6,567 nt of DNA from UBA9926 sp964524295 (GTDB lineage: Bacteria; Pseudomonadota; Gammaproteobacteria; Pseudomonadales; Azotimanducaceae): positions 1 to 6,567 of the forward strand of contig CAZGCW010000218.1 in NCBI GenBank assembly GCA_964524295.1, in the 5' to 3' direction. A program made the position numbers and the translations under genes. Numbering within the stretch: position 1 is the first letter of the stretch; every line of letters starts with the position of its first letter. Shown here one piece after another: positions 1-5,682 of the stretch. Below the pieces are notes generated by a model, which saw nothing but the letters and a program-made list of their open reading frames with translations, ran no database searches and had not been told where the DNA came from.

Positions 1-499
1 CATGGGCGGACTCATGCAGGGCAGTCAGGCCCGAAAGAAATGCTTGCCAATGACTAGACAACGCGTCATAAGCAGCATACATGCTGGCGAATAATGTATC
101 GCCGCCACCATGCTCCGGTGTTTGAGTCAGGCGAAGAATACTACCGGCTGGGGGTGCAAGATCACAACTCACATCGGTGTGCCAGCCATGCCCTGCAACA
201 CGCTTTGAATTCTCATCCGCTCGTATTACGAGGACCTCTGGGAAATCAGGGTGCGACGGCACATTCGGATGAATATGTAATGCCCCAAACTGCCTGGCAA
301 AACTAATGTGCTGTTCAAGGCTCAGGTTCTGTTCTCGAAAGAATAGAACCTGGTGCTTCAGCCAGGCTTGACGAACAGAGGAAATCTGTTGAGCGGATAG
401 AGGTTGAGTCAAATCAACATTATCGACTTCCGCTCCAATGGCTGGGCCTAGCGGACTTATTCCTACGGATTGTTCCAAATTAGAGGCTACTTCGGCCAT
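1..499 (-). CDS. TauD/TfdA-family 2-oxoglutarate-dependent dioxygenase, N-terminal part (runs off the window)
   Basis: This is the first 166 codons of a cytoplasmic Fe(II)/2-oxoglutarate dioxygenase; the C-terminal part with the distal iron-ligand His and the 2OG-binding Arg lies beyond position 1. The read-through follows E. coli TauD closely: an ISPLGPAIGAEV opening (residues 14-25), FGALHIHP (71-78), the iron-binding WHTD (His107, Asp109), PPAGSIL (116-122) and GGDTLF (132-137), whose Thr135 matches the 2OG-contacting Thr of TauD. The ATG at 499 is preferred because AAAGGA lies 6 bases upstream. In-frame ATGs at 505 and 526 are possible, but the one at 505 almost touches that Shine-Dalgarno. 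Family members oxidise taurine, alkyl sulfates, phenoxyacetates and other acids. Two taurine-pocket residues of TauD (Tyr73, Asn95) appear as Val80 and Gly103 here, so the substrate is probably not taurine. The family call is very secure; the substrate is unknown. Confidence 0.93.
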   Translation of the reverse strand, partial: MAEVASNLEQSVGISPLGPAIGAEVDNVDLTQPLSAQQISSVRQAWLKHQVLFFREQNLSLEQHISFARQFGALHIHPNVPSHPDFPEVLVIRADENSKRVAGHGWHTDVSCDLAPPAGSILRLTQTPEHGGGDTLFASMYAAYDALSSHWQAFLSGLTALHESAH

Positions 500-505
500 A
501 AACAT

Positions 506-511
506 TCCTTT
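506..511 (-). promoter_or_regulatory. Shine-Dalgarno of the dioxygenase gene
   Basis: On the minus strand this reads AAAGGA, 6 bases before the ATG at 499. It decides between three in-frame ATGs (526, 505, 499): it is well spaced only for 499, one or two bases from 505, and inside the coding sequence if 526 were used. Confidence 0.6.
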
Positions 512-560
512 CTGCTGGTTTGCCATTAACCCTAACAAACTGTGGTATGGCCGTACACCC

Positions 561-578
561 ACAGGTTAAACAGGTTCA
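561..578. repeat. Imperfect 9-bp tandem repeat
   Basis: ACAGGTTAA is followed directly by ACAGGTTCA, matching at 8 of 9 positions. It lies about 60-80 bases upstream of the dioxygenase ATG, where tandem half-sites for a regulator would be reasonable. No known operator is recognised. Confidence 0.45.
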
Positions 579-774
579 AGTTGCTGTCAGAAGGGCAACC
601 CATTGCCGGATATGCGAGAACACGCTGGTTTCGATTACTGATGGCGTTCACACCCCTGCTCGAGCACGCAAAAACCAGGCGTATAGCACCATTAATTACT
701 ACAATAAGTTCCGCCAGGCCTTGCAGCCAATAGCGGTTAAGATAGCAAGGTAACGCTCAGTTAACCTGACCTGG

Positions 775-784
775 GTATTAATAC
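775..784. repeat. 10-bp perfect palindrome just past the stop codon at 795
   Basis: GTATTAATAC is self-complementary and lies about 10 bases downstream (minus strand) of the stop codon of the exported-protein gene. Flanking GG and CC could extend the stem around a 2-base bulge. No T-run follows it on the minus strand, so it is not a classical intrinsic terminator. Confidence 0.3.
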
Positions 785-794
785 GACCCGCATG

Positions 795-1238
795 CTATTC
801 TTCGAGGACACCTTCTGGGGTCATGTAGACCTTCTGGATCGCCGCCATGTTACCCAGAATAATTTCGGCTTGTTCTTTGGTAATCCCGTAGGCAGCACTT
901 CCTTTGAGTGTCTCCATATCTTCTATTAAATCGGCCTTGTAATTAGCAACACACTTTTTCCAGCGGCGTTCTTTATTTTGAAGACGCTTGCGGGTATAAG
1001 AATCCATATCGCTGACTTCACTGTCGCTGCTACCGACAAAAAACTCCGCAGTCCCTGCTTGCCGCGCAGGCGGTGGACTGGCATTGATGGTTCCTTCCAC
1101 ACCCCTCGGTTTAGAACACGTGTTTTCCGGCACCTGGTAATCCATTGCCTCTTGAACGGCTATATGAACTTCTGCAAAGGCAAAAGTCGGTAAAACCAAC
1201 AAGAGCCAAACGACCCTAGCTCTAGTTTTCTTTTTCAC
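795..1238 (-). CDS. Small exported protein of unknown function
   Basis: This 147-residue protein has a clear Sec signal peptide: KKK at the N-terminus, a hydrophobic core WLLLVLPTFAFA and a likely cut after Ala22 (AFA). The mature part is predicted to be periplasmic. It has a Cys41-x-Lys-Pro segment, a flexible Pro/Ala-rich and acidic stretch (about 52-80), then a charged, probably helical C-terminal half with Trp93, Cys96 and Tyr100. The two cysteines could form a disulfide. Many proteobacteria carry short exported proteins with a CxKP element and a later Y/W-x-x-C segment, but I do not recognise a named family or function. The start is GTG at 1238, supported by GGGGAG 7 bases upstream on the minus strand; no alternative start fits the signal peptide as well. 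It is in the same direction as the dioxygenase gene but 295 bases away, so co-transcription is uncertain. Confidence 0.8.
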   Translation of the reverse strand: MKKKTRARVVWLLLVLPTFAFAEVHIAVQEAMDYQVPENTCSKPRGVEGTINASPPPARQAGTAEFFVGSSDSEVSDMDSYTRKRLQNKERRWKKCVANYKADLIEDMETLKGSAAYGITKEQAEIILGNMAAIQKVYMTPEGVLEE

Positions 1239-1245
1239 TACTTTT

Positions 1246-1251
1246 CTCCCC
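1246..1251 (-). promoter_or_regulatory. Shine-Dalgarno supporting a GTG start
   Basis: On the minus strand this reads GGGGAG, ending 7 bases before the GTG at 1238. It is the main evidence that the exported-protein gene begins with GTG. Confidence 0.6.
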
Positions 1252-1413
1252 GTACTAGGTTGCTCTTTCCTATACGTGTCTCTCTGCTATAACTGTCTGT
1301 TTCCAATATCTAAGTCGACAGGCTGATCTCCCTATTCCGAAGAGACACCCATGCATAAGCGAAATTGATACCATAGCTGGCATCTTGCTGCAACACATAA
1401 TGAGGACCTGTGA

Positions 1414-1524
1414 ATGAATAAAAAGCACATCAAAAATATCTGGAAGTATCGCTTCAGTGCACAAGGCGCAGACCCGTCCTCGCCATCACTGGGCAAATTT
1501 TACTTCACCCGCATGAAAAAATAG
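1414..1524 (+). CDS. Candidate small basic peptide (36 residues)
   Basis: The ORF runs from ATG at 1414 to TAG at 1522-1524. GAGGA lies 7 bases upstream, a better ribosome binding site than several larger genes here have. The peptide begins MNKKHIKNIWKYRF and ends FYFTRMKK. It is strongly basic, has aromatic residues at both ends, a Ser/Pro-rich middle and no cysteine. There is no hydrophobic segment for a membrane helix or signal peptide. It lies alone on the plus strand between minus-strand genes, and I see no clear promoter or terminator. It may be a true small protein, the decayed start of a lost gene, or chance. I recognise no family. Confidence 0.3.
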   Translation: MNKKHIKNIWKYRFSAQGADPSSPSLGKFYFTRMKK

Positions 1525-1662
1525 GGTGATCTATAGAATTAATAACCAAGAACATCTAGTTGTTTAATAGGAATTTTATGTATAAAGATTACAAAATCAG
1601 AAGCTCGAGTTAAACTTCGTCCAGCCATGAGGATGCTTAAGCGAAACCAAGGCGAGGAAAGC

Positions 1663-2073
1663 TCAGCAGTCTTGCTCGTAGCCCAGTCTCTGCAAACTAG
1701 AATCCCCCCAAGGATAACGATAGGTATAAATTAGACGTTCTCCTGTGTAGATGCAGTGAACTTTAACCTCGAGCTTTTTTGGATGCTTCTGACCAATGAT
1801 GCTAATTTCCTGATCGACTTCGATACTGCTTTCATCAAAACCAAAACGCCTATTTCTAGCAGGGGGAGCCAGGAGCAAATTCCAGACCGTCCCTTCTCGG
1901 TCGACACCGATGATACGGTCATGCGGATTACGTAATTTAAGCTCGGTCACGATTACAGTCAATCTGAAGTCATCTCGATAACTGCTCCAACCATGATGAC
2001 CCAACGACAGGGGAATGCTCAGCAAGCCTGCCCAGGTGGCCAAATAGAATAGATTCTTAAGCAAAAGTTTCAT
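1663..2073 (-). CDS. Exported DUF6152-like protein (divergent copy)
   Basis: This 136-residue protein begins with a hydrophobic signal peptide (about residues 1-25) followed directly by HHGWSSY. A His-His pair at the start of the mature chain is typical of the small periplasmic DUF6152 proteins. Further family-like points are LRNPH (47-51), a conserved Trp in GTVWNLLL (61-68) and the run toward an RRFGF turn (75-79). It is more divergent than the copy at 3289-3708: the C-terminal LPDG element is missing and is replaced by an aromatic, Arg-rich tail ending in Cys136. Function is unknown for the family; the NPH and HH residues could bind metal, which is inference. The ATG at 2073 has AGGG 6 bases upstream. 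It follows the hydratase-like gene by 67 bases in the same direction and is probably co-transcribed with it. Confidence 0.8.
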   Translation of the reverse strand: MKLLLKNLFYLATWAGLLSIPLSLGHHGWSSYRDDFRLTVIVTELKLRNPHDRIIGVDREGTVWNLLLAPPARNRRFGFDESSIEVDQEISIIGQKHPKKLEVKVHCIYTGERLIYTYRYPWGDSSLQRLGYEQDC

Positions 2074-2140
2074 TCACTACCCTAACCCAGGAAATAAATA
2101 TCTCACGAATTCACCCCCCCAAATCAGCCTTAAACCATCA

Positions 2141-3097
2141 TCACTCACCGTTTCGACCAATCCTAATGGAGACATTGACCGGTCTATCAACCAACCCGTA
2201 ATAGCTCAATACAAACTCATTGCTCTGATAGGCTGGCCCTCTTGGCGAATTCTCATGTAATTGCCTTAAAATACCGATATTACCCAATGAAAGCAGGTCT
2301 CCAGATTTCAATTTCTTACCCGACCGATGCAATTGATCACGCAACCAGATGACCACTTTTAATGGCTGATACCAACCCTGAATAGTACCCTGTTCAATCA
2401 CATTGCCGTGTTCATCATGAACTGCAAAGGTGAAATTATTGATTTTTTGCACCCATTCCAGCGTCGGTGAGATAATCACTGGCTCGCCGACAAAACCCAT
2501 CCGACTACCCATATTGGAGACAATCGTCCCATTGATGCTTCGAGTACCTTCTTCATAATAGGGATCAGGGATCTCTGCAAAGGGGATAATCGCATCGAGC
2601 CCCGCAAGCACTTCAAGGTCAGTTATAGCGGAATTAATAGCCTCGCTGCCAACCCGAAATGCAAAATCCGCCTCGAGAAAACCGCGACGAGTTTGATCCA
2701 GAGTTATTCGGGTGCCACTTGGGTAAATCATTTTTTCCAGGATAACGCCACGGATGCCTTCTGCAGGAAAGGTAGCGAAACCAGGCCCCGGATTATGGCC
2801 GCCGGTCTTATACCCTACGATCGGCCCTAGGCTCGTCTCAAAATACTCAACGATCCTGTCCTGCCACAAATAAGCCTCGTCAAGCGGCATGGGATGAGGA
2901 AATCCGCGCATAGGACGGTGGGCAAGGAAGTCATCGGCTATGAACTCGATGTCCTGGTTGATGGAATTCTCTACCAGCGATAACTCATCACCATTTTCAT
3001 TGGGGTTTGCTTCAATTTCAGGCTCACATCCCTGCAAAAATAAGGCTATAACAAACACCCCTAATAGCTTACCGGATTCAGACAAAAACGATTTCAT
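2141..3097 (-). CDS. Lipoprotein with a 2-keto-4-pentenoate hydratase (MhpD/HpcG)-like domain
   Basis: This 318-residue protein combines an N-terminal lipoprotein signal (hydrophobic 11-21, lipobox LQGC with Cys24) with a fumarylacetoacetate-hydrolase/hydratase-fold domain from about residue 50. Glu25 at +2 argues for sorting to the outer membrane. An acidic, Asn-rich linker (25-48) follows. Family marks are GYKTG (95-99, candidate catalytic Lys97), LEADFAF (141-147), AEIPD (174-178), the Gly-rich GTIVSNMGSRMGF region (190-202) and LKSGDLLSLGNIG (263-275). E142, D144 and E175 match in spacing the Glu106/Glu108/Glu139 metal ligands of HpcG, with Asp replacing the middle Glu. Relatives add water to 2-hydroxypentadienoates in meta-cleavage pathways, or decarboxylate or cleave related keto acids, in the cytoplasm; an envelope-anchored form is unusual. 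The ATG at 3097 has only a weak ribosome binding site. It is the first gene of the minus-strand pair with the DUF6152-like gene. Confidence 0.82.
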   Translation of the reverse strand: MKSFLSESGKLLGVFVIALFLQGCEPEIEANPNENGDELSLVENSINQDIEFIADDFLAHRPMRGFPHPMPLDEAYLWQDRIVEYFETSLGPIVGYKTGGHNPGPGFATFPAEGIRGVILEKMIYPSGTRITLDQTRRGFLEADFAFRVGSEAINSAITDLEVLAGLDAIIPFAEIPDPYYEEGTRSINGTIVSNMGSRMGFVGEPVIISPTLEWVQKINNFTFAVHDEHGNVIEQGTIQGWYQPLKVVIWLRDQLHRSGKKLKSGDLLSLGNIGILRQLHENSPRGPAYQSNEFVLSYYGLVDRPVNVSIRIGRNGE

Positions 3098-3288
3098 GCT
3101 GATTGCTTATTTGATTTATCGTTCAAATTTAGTCTAGATGCGGTGTAAGGACCAGTGCTAATTAAACAATTACCGTGCTGTATGACGGGTAATCCTGTTT
3201 ATAACCACCTGGTTAAGCCCTAACTGTAGAATAAAAGCAATGACTGCCATAATATCAATCAAGAACTAACGGCTAGCTGAGACCAGAA
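3098..3288. promoter_or_regulatory. Divergent promoter region between the two exported-protein operons
   Basis: This 191-base AT-rich gap separates the start codons of two divergent operons and must hold both promoters. Candidate -10 elements are TATAAC on the plus strand (3200-3205), TATAAA on the minus strand (3198-3203) and CATAAT on the plus strand (3248-3253). None has a good -35 at 16-18 bases, so exact promoters cannot be fixed by eye. Confidence 0.5.
3202..3215. promoter_or_regulatory. Candidate operator palindrome TAACCACCTGGTTA
   Basis: Perfect 6-bp arms (TAACCA/TGGTTA) flank a CC centre. It overlaps candidate -10 elements of both strands and lies 74-87 bases before the plus-strand start and 105-118 bases before the minus-strand start. 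This is a natural position for one dimeric regulator controlling both operons. The binding protein is unknown. Confidence 0.4.
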
Positions 3289-3708
3289 TTGGTAGATTAC
3301 ATTAAAATAACCGGGTCGCTCATTGTCCTGTTGCTGGTCAACAGCTCGGTTCAGGGGCATCATTCGTTCGCAGTTGAATTTACCGCTCAACGGACGATGA
3401 CTATAACCGGAACCGTAGCAGAAGTATGGTTCCGAAACCCCCACGTTCGATATTATGTTGAAGTCATCAATGCGGATAAACAGATTGAAAACTGGGATGT
3501 CCGAACCAGCAGCCCCTCACTTCTGGTTAGGAAAGGTTGGACAAAAAACACCATCTCCGTAGGTGACAAAGTCGTTATAAAAGGTCACCCAGGCCGGGAA
3601 GGCAGGAAGCTGTTATCGGTTATTTCCATCCGCCTCCCCGACGGTTCCCTATTAGGCCAGAATCCGGGTCCTGCCGAATATGAAAGCAACCCTGAAACCC
3701 AGTCATGA
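3289..3708 (+). CDS. Exported DUF6152-family protein
   Basis: This 139-residue protein has a signal peptide (hydrophobic about 9-18, likely cut after Gly23 in SSVQG) followed by HHSFAVEF at the mature N-terminus, the hallmark of DUF6152 proteins. The rest fits the family: TITGTVAEVWFRNPH (38-52), a conserved Trp69 in ENWDV, SPSLLVRKGW (75-84), GDKVVIKGHPGREG (92-105) and LPDGSLL (116-122). The family is a small periplasmic beta-rich domain of unknown function. The start is TTG at 3289: an in-frame TAG at 3274-3276 limits the 5' end, and the only other upstream candidate is CTG. The ribosome binding site is poor (GAG about 9 bases upstream), so translation may be weak. Its stop codon overlaps the start of the next gene (ATGA at 3705-3708), which indicates an operon and translational coupling. 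Confidence 0.87.
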   Translation: MVDYIKITGSLIVLLLVNSSVQGHHSFAVEFTAQRTMTITGTVAEVWFRNPHVRYYVEVINADKQIENWDVRTSSPSLLVRKGWTKNTISVGDKVVIKGHPGREGRKLLSVISIRLPDGSLLGQNPGPAEYESNPETQS

Positions 3709-4796
3709 TTCCGTCTCCGTCCAGGCAGTCTACTCCTAGAATCATGATTATCCTATCAATCCTGCTGTTGACTGCACCCGCATTCGCTCAGACTGCAATT
3801 GAAGGTGATTGGATGCTACAACTTTATGGCCCTGGGTCTCACAGTGGACATTCCAGTACAGCCAACCCCGATCCTTCCATCGAGGGCAAGCTGTCTCTGA
3901 AACAGTCCGGCCAGGACTGGATCGGTCATGTTGAGGGTGGACCTGTTTCCGTGGAAATCAATGATCACCAGATTGAAATCCTGATTGATAGTCGAGATCT
4001 CGCCGGATTTAGGTTTTTCAGGCGTCTACAAGGAAAATTCTCAGACCAGGTAATGAAGGGCTCATTCACGATTGAAGGCCATACAGAACAACCCGAACCA
4101 GGTGGTACCTGGACTGCAGAACCATTCAAACCACCACTGCCCTCCAGATCAATGGACCCCGTCGACATCACCGGTATCTGGACACCCGCACCCGGGGTCG
4201 ACTTCCGCAAATATTCCATGGACTTAACTGACGAAGCTGCCCGCTGGTTCAAAGATTACCTGGCGCATTATGATCACCCAAATGTACGCTGTGTTTCTCC
4301 CGGTATTGTCGCCATGGTTGCCTGGGGCGCCTATCCATTCGAAATCCTTGAAAGTAGGGACCGGCTGACCTTCCTTTACGAAGTTGATAGCGAGGTTCGG
4401 CGTATCTACCTGAATGGTAAAGCACCTCCAGACTATTACCCACCCTCTGCCATGGGATTTTCAAATGGTAGCTGGAATGGAGGGACACTGACGATAGAAA
4501 CTCAATTGCTCGAAGGAAACATAAGGGACTTCAGGGGAGAACCTGTGTCAGAGGGCGCAAAAATGCACGAACAGTATCAGCTAAGTAAAGATGGTAATAC
4601 ATTGTCAGCGGTTATCACCCTGCTTGATCCAAAAAATTACAAACAGCCTCCGATTAGGCGGCGCAAATGGGTAAGAAACTCGGCAACGGAAATATACCCT
4701 TATGAATGTGATCCAGATTCGTTTTACAGGCAGATGTACAATGTAGACAAGCTCGACATGTACTTTGAGCGATCGCATCGAAGGCTGATCGAATGA
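3705..4796 (+). CDS. Exported two-domain protein of unknown function, partner of the DUF6152 protein
   Basis: This 363-residue protein has a signal peptide. Translation from ATG 3705 gives a polar leader before the hydrophobic stretch; the in-frame ATG at 3744 (Met14) gives a more usual signal, MIILSILLLTAPAFA, with cleavage after Ala28. The ATGA overlap supports 3705, so both remain possible. The mature N-terminal part (about 33-138) is beta-rich, IEGDW to GGTWTAEP, resembling a small barrel. The C-terminal part starts at ITGIW (155-159) and has Cys196, YPFEIL (210-215), LYEV (224-227) and RRIYLNGKAPPDY (232-244). It continues with GSWNGGTLTIET (255-266), ITLLDPKNY (304-312) and a closing YECDPDSFYRQMY with Cys335. 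This resembles exported proteins of unknown function, often seen beside DUF6152 genes, that carry a PYPFEI...YE...DGR...W.GDTL pattern. A disulfide between Cys196 and Cys335 is possible. No catalytic motif is recognised. Confidence 0.85.
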   Translation: MIPSPSRQSTPRIMIILSILLLTAPAFAQTAIEGDWMLQLYGPGSHSGHSSTANPDPSIEGKLSLKQSGQDWIGHVEGGPVSVEINDHQIEILIDSRDLAGFRFFRRLQGKFSDQVMKGSFTIEGHTEQPEPGGTWTAEPFKPPLPSRSMDPVDITGIWTPAPGVDFRKYSMDLTDEAARWFKDYLAHYDHPNVRCVSPGIVAMVAWGAYPFEILESRDRLTFLYEVDSEVRRIYLNGKAPPDYYPPSAMGFSNGSWNGGTLTIETQLLEGNIRDFRGEPVSEGAKMHEQYQLSKDGNTLSAVITLLDPKNYKQPPIRRRKWVRNSATEIYPYECDPDSFYRQMYNVDKLDMYFERSHRRLIE

Positions 4797-4878
4797 GTTT
4801 TCATGACGTTGGACGGCTGAAGTTTCTAGTATGCTGCTGACCTAAGGCTGGAATGCCTGGAATTGCGATGGCATCGAC
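4797..4878. other. Short convergent gap
   Basis: This gap lies between the plus-strand exported-protein gene and the minus-strand regulator gene, both ending here. Only a weak ATGCC/GGCAT inverted pair is visible and there is no T-run on either side, so no intrinsic terminator can be called. Confidence 0.4.
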
Positions 4879-5652
4879 CTAATCAATACTCATCACCATA
4901 GAGTATTGATAGCGATTTGGATTATAAAAACCGTCAATAATATCCACGACTTCCCCGTCACTGTTACTGCCCAGACGCCGGACTGATAGTAAGGCGGCAC
5001 CCAAGTTGACATCCAGCTCAAGTGCAATTTGACCGACCGCACTCACCGCACTGATGACCTGTTTACATTCCGCCAGCTTGAGGCCATTTTCAAGCATCAA
5101 GTTCACCCGTGGCGTACTTTCAAGCAGCGCCTTATCGTAATTTTTAGTAATTCCAGCGGTCCAGCTCTCGTAATAGACATAAGGCTCGTTTTCTTCATTG
5201 CTACTCACTCGAATGACTTTATGGACGGTTTCATCCTCACTTAAGTTAAGCAACTCCCTAATGTCGGTGGGCGGCTTGACTACTTCTATAGATACAACTC
5301 GAATAATACTGTGAACACTCATATCAATCAGACTTTCAAGCATTCCCTCGAGCATGCCTCGAACCGGCTTCGCTGAGAACTGGTAAGTTACGTGCGACCC
5401 TTTGCCGCGTGAACGAGAGATCAGTTTTTCCGATGCCAGTTCATCCATGGCTCTTCTGGCCGTGATCCGGGATACCTCGAATCGAGTAGCCAACTGCAAC
5501 TCGGTTGGCATTTGCGAATCATAAATAATACGTCCATCAAGAATGGCTCTCTTAAGAACAGAATACAACTGGTGATAAAGAGGCGCTCGAGCAAGAGAAC
5601 CCTGCTGCACTGCTTGCATATCTAATATCATAGAATCTATCAATTCATTCAT
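4879..5652 (-). CDS. GntR-family transcriptional regulator, HutC/UTRA subfamily
   Basis: This 257-residue protein is of normal length for the HutC branch of GntR regulators. The winged helix-turn-helix spans about residues 24-90: PLYHQLYSVLKRAILDG leads in, MPTELQLATRFEVSRITARRA holds the recognition helix, and SRGKGSHV is the wing. The UTRA effector domain spans about 110-252, with VHKVIRVSSNEENEPYVYYESW (143-164), a LLSVRRLG strand (221-228) and a C-terminal RYQYSMVM (247-254). These regulators are usually repressors released by a small organic ligand such as a sugar phosphate, amino-acid derivative or organic acid; the ligand here is unknown. The ATG at 5652 has GAAGG 5 bases upstream on the minus strand. 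The gene is divergent from the TonB receptor gene 590 bases away, which makes that gene a natural target. A 16-bp near-palindrome 31 bases before its start suggests autoregulation. Confidence 0.93.
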   Translation of the reverse strand: MNELIDSMILDMQAVQQGSLARAPLYHQLYSVLKRAILDGRIIYDSQMPTELQLATRFEVSRITARRAMDELASEKLISRSRGKGSHVTYQFSAKPVRGMLEGMLESLIDMSVHSIIRVVSIEVVKPPTDIRELLNLSEDETVHKVIRVSSNEENEPYVYYESWTAGITKNYDKALLESTPRVNLMLENGLKLAECKQVISAVSAVGQIALELDVNLGAALLSVRRLGSNSDGEVVDIIDGFYNPNRYQYSMVMSID

Positions 5653-5682
5653 GCAGACCTTCTATCCCCTCGCTCGATTGAT

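Larger units (their letters stand above)
500..794. other. Intergenic block rich in inverted repeats; no convincing gene
   Basis: This gap separates the exported-protein gene from the dioxygenase gene, both on the minus strand, so it should hold the dioxygenase promoter; no convincing -35/-10 pair is visible. It holds an imperfect 9-bp tandem (561-578), a 5-bp-arm hairpin (594-607), a stem pairing 623-631 with 672-681 around one bulge, a perfect palindrome TGCTCGAGCA (657-666), an outer CAGGTTAA/TTAACCTG pair (562-569 with 761-768) and a palindrome GTATTAATAC (775-784). Two plus frames and one minus frame are open for about 60-77 codons, but none has a ribosome binding site or a recognisable domain. 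It could be a small non-autonomous repeat element, the remnant of an insertion sequence, or a structured leader. Confidence 0.4.
1239..1662. other. Gap between two minus-strand genes, largely noncoding
   Basis: About 420 bases separate the DUF6152-like gene from the exported-protein gene. I see the ribosome binding site of the latter, one candidate plus-strand small ORF (1414-1524), and AT-rich sequence without strong hairpins from 1525 to 1662. A palindrome GCTTAAGC at 1635-1642 lies just downstream of the DUF6152-like gene, but it is short and has no T-run. No promoter with two good hexamers was found for the exported-protein gene, and no tRNA or insertion-sequence end is visible. Confidence 0.5.

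Noticed and set aside
94..306. 70-codon plus-strand ORF
   Set aside because: It lies entirely opposite the dioxygenase gene, whose minus-strand reading matches TauD along its whole length.
520..753. Two overlapping plus-strand ORFs (520-753 and 542-733) and a 71-codon open minus frame
   Set aside because: None has a ribosome binding site or recognisable domain; the longer plus ORF would start with TTG. They may trace an old repeat but are not called as genes.
1270..1464. 64-codon minus-strand ORF
   Set aside because: It starts with TTG, has no ribosome binding site and no recognisable sequence features; it overlaps the better-supported small plus ORF.
1578..1613. 11-codon plus-strand ORF with AGGA 5 bases upstream
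   Set aside because: It is too short to support alone; the ribosome binding site could easily arise by chance in AT-rich DNA.
2111..2120. Run of seven C as a phase-variation tract
   Set aside because: It lies between two genes, away from any start or promoter element, and is short; no reading frame would be switched by slippage.
2940..3137. Plus-strand ORF across the start of the lipoprotein gene
   Set aside because: It is a shadow of the lipoprotein gene, which has a clear signal, lipobox and fold motifs.
3965..4488. Two minus-strand ORFs (3965-4252 and 4249-4488)
   Set aside because: They are shadows of the 363-residue exported protein and have no domain of their own.
4840..4880. Possible terminator between the convergent genes
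   Set aside because: The ATGCC/GGCAT pair is only 5 bp with a long loop and has no T-run on either strand.
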